Shown: positions 58,437-64,000 of the stretch, in pieces
Numbering within the stretch: position 1 is the stretch's first letter
Layout of the letters: each line of letters begins with the position of its first letter
IMG/VR virus record: IMGVR_UViG_3300027963_000042
Span: 1 to 64,000 of that record
Length of the DNA stretch: 64,000 nucleotides
Reading direction: 5' to 3' (one strand)
From: a virus
Notes under the pieces: generated by a model
Database searches by the model: none
What the model saw: the letters and a program-made list of their open reading frames with translations, nothing else
What the model was told of the DNA's origin: nothing
Translations under genes and position numbers: made by a program

Positions 58437-58444
58437 TATATATC
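58437..58444 (-). promoter_or_regulatory. GATATATA motif, candidate phage promoter
   Basis: GATATATA 19 nt before the 77-residue gene, overlapping the end of the tail protein gene. Confidence 0.42.
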
Positions 58445-58993
58445 TTACTTGGCTTCAAGAACTATATCTAAATAGTTACATTTAAAACCTAGATTAAATG
58501 TTGTATATGCAGGGTTATTGTTTGTGTAGTTTAACTCTAATTCAGAGAAAGAAGTAAATAAGACCTCCTGAAATGTCACTGACATAACTATGTTACCCTC
58601 GTTGTCCATTATTCTTAGTGGAAGTGACTGGATAAAAACCTGATTACTAGCAAAATTAAGAAAATCTAAAACTGTATCGAGCATTATAAAATAGTTTATA
58701 AATCCATCAGCCATTTTAAAGATCATAGTAAATTCCTTAGAGAAAAGATCCTGCGTAGGCGTAGCACTCTTGTAAGCTATTTTTTTACCCAAGTTTCTAA
58801 CCTGCTCTACTGAATCTATCGATAATCCAGGAAATCCCACCGATTGTATTGTGCTATTTACATATTGAGCAACATCATCAAATGGAATAGGTTGTTTCTT
58901 GATATAGTCTTCATACTTCTTAGTCACCCTTTCCGAAAAGAATCCCCTAGGAAAGTTGAAGTAAAAGCTATTTGATTTTGGATTAAGTAGCAT
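58445..58993 (-). CDS. Probable tail-tube- or baseplate-associated virion protein
   Basis: A 182-residue protein starting at the ATG at 58993, which overlaps the stop of the upstream 740-residue gene (ATGA). The pattern FTMIFKMADGFINYFIMLDT with a following strand pair (RIMDNEGNIVMSVTFQEVLF) resembles tail-tube/gp19-like or tube-cap proteins of T4-related phages. The family is judged from pattern and context, not from clear motifs. Confidence 0.5.
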   Translation of the reverse strand: MLLNPKSNSFYFNFPRGFFSERVTKKYEDYIKKQPIPFDDVAQYVNSTIQSVGFPGLSIDSVEQVRNLGKKIAYKSATPTQDLFSKEFTMIFKMADGFINYFIMLDTVLDFLNFASNQVFIQSLPLRIMDNEGNIVMSVTFQEVLFTSFSELELNYTNNNPAYTTFNLGFKCNYLDIVLEAK

Positions 58994-61215
58994 CAATTCC
59001 TTCTTATATTATGTAATGTTGCTGGTAAAAGAATTCCATCTGCAGCTGTTTTAAACTCAAGCTTGGTTAATCCAGGATATTGGAGGTACCCAGGTTTACC
59101 CACACTTAGGAAGTAATCAACTATTGTTTGATCCGCCCATCCGCTATCATGAAATCCTAATATATGTGCAGATAAAGCGCTTATTAGAGCATCACCTTGC
59201 AATGCTGCGTTTATAGGATTTGTGCTGGGTACTGTATTTACTACCGGTGTACCGGCAGTACCACCGGATGCTGGGGTAACCCCTTTAACTACACCTCTGG
59301 GTGCTGCTTCTGTCCTTTGGGGTGCTGGTACCCTGCTCGGTTTAACAGATTGAGCTCCAGTTGCTCCAGTTGCATCGGTAGGTAATGTTACAACCTCGAA
59401 TTCTTTTTTCCAATATCCCCAGAATAAAACTGATGAGGATTCATTAGACACTGGGTTTTGTGATGTTAATGTTACCGGGGCTAATGTCAAACTTTTTTTT
59501 GGCTGAACCCCTGCATTAGACTGAGCAGTTACATTGCCGTTTATTATAAAGAATCTTCTATCAGTAAACTTAAGTATTTTAGTTGACTGTGTCTCATCCA
59601 TCTTGAAAGCAAGCTCACCTAAAGCAGGTTTTGCTATATCATTATCAAGTAATGTAGGCACATAATTTTTATTTCCCGAATTGTCCAGAAAAGCAATCTT
59701 ATAAAGACCACTATTACTTAAATCTATTTCAACTGGTATACCATTAGGACCTGCTTTAACAAACTTAAATTTATAATAGTTATCAAAAGGGGAAATAGAT
59801 ATAGTAAGTTTACCTGAGCCTAAAGCGGTAACATTTGAAGTTCCGTTATTTTGGGTTAGATTTCCGTTGGTAAAAGTTAGATTTGCTGAAGTAGCGGTTA
59901 CGTAGTTTTGTTGTATAAAAACATTGGTGTATCTAATAATTTCAATAGGAGGTGGTGACTCAGTGTTACTTGAACCTACACTAATAGAAGAGGTGGAATA
60001 AACTCTGTTGTATATTTTCTGAACCTGAGGCAGATTTTGAAGCTTTATTGGTGTTATGGTTGTTCCCCACTGTGCAGGATTATTAGAAGCATAGGATGAT
60101 ATTCTAATGACTCTACTTTGATCGACACTGTTTATTAATGACATTGTATATCTCAAAAAGAATGATGATGAATACGCTGCATTTCTTACGATAGGTCTGT
60201 AGTAATTAGGCGAATCATAAGCAGTTGTTTGTGTTGACTCAAACCTAGATGTCTCGATTATAGCAGCTCCTATTTGTTCAAGAACTTCTATCTGATGGCT
60301 TATGTAATAGCTATTACCTATCGAGTTTTGAAAAAGAATAAAATCCTCCACAAATCCTTCATTATCTGTTGCATAATATTCAAAGAATTGACCTTTTGCT
60401 GATTCTTTTATAGTTGCCCCTATATTAGAGAAAGGATCTTCCTGCTCTAAAGAAAGAAGAGCAATTCTTGCAGAATCATATCTCGAATACCCCTCAAAGT
60501 CAGTAGTACTTTGTACCTGCCACGCAGAGATTCTGATAGGTGCATCCGAAACGAAACCATCTCCGCTCTGGCTTATTAGTGAAGCTAAAGTTTGAGGTCT
60601 GAAGTAATCCGAAGCAGCAAGATACTTATAGTTCATATCTTTGAGATTCGGTATCTTAATCTCAAAGTATTTATCATAAATATTCGAGCCTATGACTACA
60701 GGGTTAGGATTAAGCTCGTAATCTTGTTCAGTTCCTTTCTTAAGTAGTATTTGAGAAGCAGTTACGTAATTTAAGTTCTGATCTTGAAATTCTATTTTAA
60801 GTATTAAACCATCTATATTAGAAAGGTTATATCCAGCTCTAATATGATATTTAATAGTGTCATAAATCACTAATAGGTTAGACGGGAATACTATCGGGAG
60901 ATCTGCAGTATTAGTTAACTTATCCGAATAATCGTTGAATGGAATTATTAGATTTGAATCTAAAGTAATAAAAGAGTTAGTACTAATTTGTACAACACTA
61001 TTGCTTGCACTGTTGTGCGTTAAGTCATAGTCACCATTTGGGTTGAATATCTGTACAGCATTATCCTGATAACCGTTGATAAGTTTATCGTATCCTATTG
61101 TTGATGGTCCGCTGTTAACAAAGTGATCCTCTGGCTGCGGTTGATCAGCATACATGTACTCCATTAGGAGATACGGGGTAAGCTGAACGTATTTTGATGT
61201 TGTGCTGTAAGCCAT
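58993..61215 (-). CDS. Large virion structural protein
   Basis: A 740-residue protein, beta-rich and rich in Ser, Thr and Asn throughout. It starts MAYSTTSKYVQLTPYLLMEY and has a Pro/Ala/Gly-rich linker near residue 640 (SRVPAPQRTEAAPRGVVKGV) before a C-terminal domain with HILGFHDSGWADQTIVDYFL. No enzymatic motif. The context (tube-like protein downstream, fibre upstream) suggests a baseplate or tail component. Specific identity not recognised. Confidence 0.6.
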   Translation of the reverse strand: MAYSTTSKYVQLTPYLLMEYMYADQPQPEDHFVNSGPSTIGYDKLINGYQDNAVQIFNPNGDYDLTHNSASNSVVQISTNSFITLDSNLIIPFNDYSDKLTNTADLPIVFPSNLLVIYDTIKYHIRAGYNLSNIDGLILKIEFQDQNLNYVTASQILLKKGTEQDYELNPNPVVIGSNIYDKYFEIKIPNLKDMNYKYLAASDYFRPQTLASLISQSGDGFVSDAPIRISAWQVQSTTDFEGYSRYDSARIALLSLEQEDPFSNIGATIKESAKGQFFEYYATDNEGFVEDFILFQNSIGNSYYISHQIEVLEQIGAAIIETSRFESTQTTAYDSPNYYRPIVRNAAYSSSFFLRYTMSLINSVDQSRVIRISSYASNNPAQWGTTITPIKLQNLPQVQKIYNRVYSTSSISVGSSNTESPPPIEIIRYTNVFIQQNYVTATSANLTFTNGNLTQNNGTSNVTALGSGKLTISISPFDNYYKFKFVKAGPNGIPVEIDLSNSGLYKIAFLDNSGNKNYVPTLLDNDIAKPALGELAFKMDETQSTKILKFTDRRFFIINGNVTAQSNAGVQPKKSLTLAPVTLTSQNPVSNESSSVLFWGYWKKEFEVVTLPTDATGATGAQSVKPSRVPAPQRTEAAPRGVVKGVTPASGGTAGTPVVNTVPSTNPINAALQGDALISALSAHILGFHDSGWADQTIVDYFLSVGKPGYLQYPGLTKLEFKTAADGILLPATLHNIRRN

Positions 61216-61226
61216 TTAATTTTAAA

Positions 61227-62072
61227 TTATTTTCCGAATTGTAAAAATCTTGGTGAATAGTGAACCCCAAATCCGATATAAAATCCAGGAGAAAGTCCAA
61301 CAGATGATCCAGAAATACCGTATCCAAGCTGAACCCCAAGTCCAAATTCTTTTCTAGCTGCTTTTAAAGCCTTTCTAGTATCTGCATTATCTGTAATGTC
61401 GAAAGAGTTAATGTCATTAAAAGTTAAACCTGGATAGGTTGTGGTTACCCTTGTCATCATTCTTTTAGTTTTTGGATCTCTGTATATTCCTGTTGTGATA
61501 TCTATATTTTGTTCTAGATTCAAAGAAGTAAGACCAGGTAAAATTGTAGCTATGTATTTGGTTGAATCTAAAGGATCCACATTAAGACCTATTGTATATG
61601 GGGTTTTTCCTGATATCATCAATCTATTTTTTCCTGTCATAATTGGATTATGAAGGAAATTAATTGATTCTTCTCCATTAGGATCCTTAACAATTGTTGA
61701 TACTATCTTAACACTATCCCTAATCCCGGTAACGATATTTATTACTGAGTTTGGTGTGTTACCTCTTCCGCTAGATTTTAAACCTAACTGATATATCAGC
61801 TCTTGCTGACTTTTAGAAAGCTCTGAAGATTTTAGCTCGTAAGCTGATTTTTCCTGAATTAAATGTCCATTCTCGCTTTTAATAGTTCTTACACTATCTA
61901 AAGATGCGAGATAGTTATTGTGATCTCTCTTAGCTTCTGCCTCTATGTGAGATATTTGCCCGCATTGTTTTAAAAACAGCAAGATCATAATAATGATAAC
62001 AGCAAGCATCGTAAATCTGCTGCTTAATACCGAAGATACTTCGGATAGTGTATCCTTATTTAATAATTTCAT
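61227..62072 (-). CDS. Membrane-anchored coiled-coil protein with outer-membrane-like C-terminus
   Basis: A 281-residue protein. Membrane helix at about residues 22-38 (MLAVIIIMILLFLKQCG), coiled coil at about 40-95 (SELSKSQQELIYQL) and a C-terminus of amphipathic strands (GLGVQLGYGISGSSVGLSPG; FYIGFGVHYSPRFLQF) like an outer-membrane barrel end. One molecule could therefore span from inner to outer membrane, the geometry of a spanin. Similar proteins occur in Bacteroidetes phages without known function. It overlaps the upstream gene by 17 bp. Confidence 0.65.
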   Translation of the reverse strand: MKLLNKDTLSEVSSVLSSRFTMLAVIIIMILLFLKQCGQISHIEAEAKRDHNNYLASLDSVRTIKSENGHLIQEKSAYELKSSELSKSQQELIYQLGLKSSGRGNTPNSVINIVTGIRDSVKIVSTIVKDPNGEESINFLHNPIMTGKNRLMISGKTPYTIGLNVDPLDSTKYIATILPGLTSLNLEQNIDITTGIYRDPKTKRMMTRVTTTYPGLTFNDINSFDITDNADTRKALKAARKEFGLGVQLGYGISGSSVGLSPGFYIGFGVHYSPRFLQFGK

Positions 62073-62319
62073 ATATAACTTCTTTTTTCCATTTTAGACC
62101 CATAGGATCCAGTTGTCCTTCCCCATATTTTTCTGCTAACGAATCAGAAAAGTACTTCTCTCTTTCCCTGCATTCTTCAAGTTCTTGAATTAATTCAGAA
62201 GATCTGATCTCCATCTTCTTGATTGTTTCCTCTACTGTCATTATTTCCCCATGAATTCTGATAAACTCTTGGGAAATACTTAAAACATCTTCTTTTTCTT
62301 TTTTAGTTAGTTCTGTCAT
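62056..62319 (-). CDS. Small coiled-coil protein
   Basis: An 87-residue, highly charged helical protein (MTELTKKEKEDVLSISQEFI; MEIRSSELIQELEECREREK). No domain recognised. It overlaps the membrane-anchored gene and follows the fibre gene. Confidence 0.55.
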   Translation of the reverse strand: MTELTKKEKEDVLSISQEFIRIHGEIMTVEETIKKMEIRSSELIQELEECREREKYFSDSLAEKYGEGQLDPMGLKWKKEVIYEIIK

Positions 62320-62348
62320 TTTATTTTATTTTTTTAGCCCAATCCTGA

Positions 62349-64000
62349 TCATTTCCCTGTTTTTGATACAGTAGCAGTAGCAGCAGCACCAGAGGCAACA
62401 TAAGTAGTAACTATACTTCCTACACTAGCATAATTAGTCAATGATATGTATCCGCTAATTCCATCACACGTTTTCCAAAATACCCTAGGATTTGCGTTAG
62501 TTGTACTAGCTATGCCCAAAAAAGTTAAATCGACATATAAACACTCGGTAGGGTAAGCGTTCAAAGAAGGTTGGTATCTAAATCTCATGTAATACGGGAT
62601 TGATGATATAGTGGATCCCCCGCCCTTAGCTGAATTGAAACTAAAGTAATTATATACTAATCCAGCTATTTTATATGATTGAGAATTACTAATATCATTC
62701 AAGAATATTCTATATGTGTTGGTATATCCAGTATTATAAAGTCCATCCACATTTTGATCATATGAAGTAGGAATTCTAAGGAAAACCTCATTGGCAGCTG
62801 GTAAGTTATATGAAGTAGGCGTAATTAACATCATATTGCTGTCCCAAAGAGAAACAGGAGTTAAATCCATTACGTTATAAACAGTTGCCGAAGTTGTCGT
62901 GGTTGCTGCCAAATATCTTGCGCTCAGCGTAATAGTCGAAGATCTAACCTCCCTTACTCTCTTAACTGGATAAAGATAAGGACCTCCTGTAGCTCCAGCA
63001 GCCTGTCCCCCTGTAGATCCGAACGTGGTCTGTATATGTTTTCCAGAAGAAACCGACCCTCTAGCTTTAGCAGAGAATATTGGTGCGTTTTTAAGATCAA
63101 AAAATTCAAAAGCAGAATCCTGAGTGCTAGAAGCTAGAATTGATATCCCTGCTGTTGATGTAGATACCCCCGAAGGGTTATTCTTAGTAGCATCAAAAAC
63201 TGTTTGCCCGAGATAAGAGTAAGTATTAGACTGTACTTTTATAGGTATTCTTGAGGATAAAGTTGTAGAAGAAAGGGTTAGGTTAGAAGAAGCTATCGAA
63301 AGATTTCCTCCAACCCCGATAGTTGTATTTGAGTATAAATAAAAATTACCTGTTCCCCCTATATTAATATTCTGAACGGAGCTTATCTCTGCGTTATCCC
63401 CATATAATATAGATCTTGCGGTATATGAGTCTATAGTAATCCCATCTCTAGAAGATATCTCAAGATTGCCCGTAGAATAATATCTCAATGAAGCTGAATT
63501 ACCCCCTGTTCTCCAATAGAAACCAGGTACTCCCGTTGAGGTTGCTCCTGTTTTAGAGAAAGTTAATATAGGCCTGGTTATCTGATCTTCAGTAGAAATT
63601 AATAACTTGCTTCTATTTGGATTTATTCCTGTGATTGTGGTATAATCATCTCCTATAACTAAAGACGTGTTAAACGCACTTAAATTAGAATTTATGCCTA
63701 CCACATACTTGTCTGTTACCCCAGCAGGTCCTACTATACCTCCATATATGGAAAAGTACGTAGAAGTAAATAACGAATATCCTGTATATGACCAGGAACC
63801 TCCAGTACCTAAGGTGCTTATCTGATAGTCACTAGTATTAGAATCTATCCACATATCGAAAGCATTACCTGAGGTTGGCTGGTCATCCATCTTAGACCAA
63901 AGGGTACCTCTTAAACCAGTAGCTCCAGTAGCTCCTTTTTTTCCTGAAGGCCCAGCATATCCTGCTGGACCCTTAAGTCCTTGCTTCCCGTTAGGTCCAA
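62349..64000 (-). CDS. Tail fibre with collagen-like repeats (5' part outside the window)
   Basis: The frame is open to the right edge. Residues encoded at 63900-64000 are Gly-X-Y repeats (GPNGKQGLKGPAGYAG; KKGATGATG), a collagen-like stalk. The following about 515 residues are strand-rich with repeated Ser/Thr/Asn-Gly blocks (SVQNINIGGTGNFYLYSNT) as in fibre shafts, and a C-terminal globular part (ECLYVDLTFLGIASTTNANP). It probably forms a receptor-binding fibre or an adhesin. An internal ATG at 63890 is not the real start. Confidence 0.8.
   Translation of the reverse strand, partial: GPNGKQGLKGPAGYAGPSGKKGATGATGLRGTLWSKMDDQPTSGNAFDMWIDSNTSDYQISTLGTGGSWSYTGYSLFTSTYFSIYGGIVGPAGVTDKYVVGINSNLSAFNTSLVIGDDYTTITGINPNRSKLLISTEDQITRPILTFSKTGATSTGVPGFYWRTGGNSASLRYYSTGNLEISSRDGITIDSYTARSILYGDNAEISSVQNINIGGTGNFYLYSNTTIGVGGNLSIASSNLTLSSTTLSSRIPIKVQSNTYSYLGQTVFDATKNNPSGVSTSTAGISILASSTQDSAFEFFDLKNAPIFSAKARGSVSSGKHIQTTFGSTGGQAAGATGGPYLYPVKRVREVRSSTITLSARYLAATTTTSATVYNVMDLTPVSLWDSNMMLITPTSYNLPAANEVFLRIPTSYDQNVDGLYNTGYTNTYRIFLNDISNSQSYKIAGLVYNYFSFNSAKGGGSTISSIPYYMRFRYQPSLNAYPTECLYVDLTFLGIASTTNANPRVFWKTCDGISGYISLTNYASVGSIVTTYVASGAAATATVSKTGK

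Noticed and set aside
1-64000. Prophage or integrative element
   Set aside because: No integrase, excisionase, repressor or attachment-like repeats were found; the gene set is that of a lytic T4-related phage.

Overview
The window is a near-continuous stretch of a large, strictly lytic-looking T4-related myovirus genome. Almost everything reads on the minus strand. T4-family replication proteins are recognisable: family B DNA polymerase in three pieces, sliding clamp gp45, topoisomerase gp52 and gp39/60, primase gp61, ssDNA-binding gp32, helicase UvsW and a UvsY-like mediator. A Bacteroidetes (Flavobacteriia-like) host is suggested by the low G+C, A-rich leaders without Shine-Dalgarno sequences, a Bacteroidetes-type histone H1-like protein, DUF4494-like and DUF3008-like small proteins and leucine-rich repeat proteins of the 'LTSLxGAPQSVGG' type. 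No integrase, repressor or other lysogeny gene was seen.

Layout from left to right. 1-6.0 kb: a secreted EndoG-like nuclease, two large two-domain sugar enzymes (GT4 + TibC-like heptosyltransferase, and GT4 + FkbM methyltransferase) and a zinc-ribbon gene flanked by inverted repeats. 6-13.8 kb: small proteins, a frameshifted RNase HII, two metallophosphoesterases and a thymidylate-synthase-fold protein with the Asn-to-Asp change typical of dCMP hydroxymethylases. 13.9-17.3 kb: a tmRNA, a leucine-rich repeat protein whose start codon appears lost, a lytic transglycosylase with small membrane proteins, and the first of four plus-strand genes. 17.3-30 kb: a RimK-RimB-like enzyme, the intein-fractured polymerase C-terminus with a Vsr-like homing endonuclease, a glycosyltransferase-like protein, clamp, both topoisomerase subunits, DnaJ and UV endonuclease. 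30-42.9 kb: a second leucine-rich repeat protein, a GT2 glycosyltransferase, the nucleotide operon (polymerase N-part, dUTPase, NrdB, NrdA, adenylate kinase), plus-strand genes including an M28 peptidase, and two DNA glycosylases. 42.9-58 kb: DnaK, a SET methyltransferase, histone H1-like protein, a ligase-NMNAT fusion with a nucleotidyltransferase, UvsW, UvsY, gp61, gp32 and a homing-endonuclease-scarred RuvC-like locus. 58.4-64 kb: virion proteins, a membrane-anchored outer-membrane-like protein and a collagen-like fibre that runs off the window.

The most interesting pattern crosses the whole window. At least a dozen unrelated proteins (RimK-RimB, adenylate kinase, a nucleotidyltransferase, leucine-rich repeat proteins and many unknowns) share a short N-terminal peptide of the form basic-x-hydrophobic-x-x-[FY]-x-x-[FYW], often followed by a [LIF]-x-E site. 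It resembles the capsid-targeting sequence of T4 internal proteins (MKTYQEFIAE). Most of these genes that head a transcription unit also have GATATATA a few to about 25 nt upstream, a candidate phage-specific (late) promoter. The inference is a set of enzymes packed in the capsid and injected with the DNA. A second theme is cytosine hypermodification or surface glycosylation: a dCMP-hydroxymethylase-like enzyme, four glycosyltransferases and an MBD4-like mismatch glycosylase.
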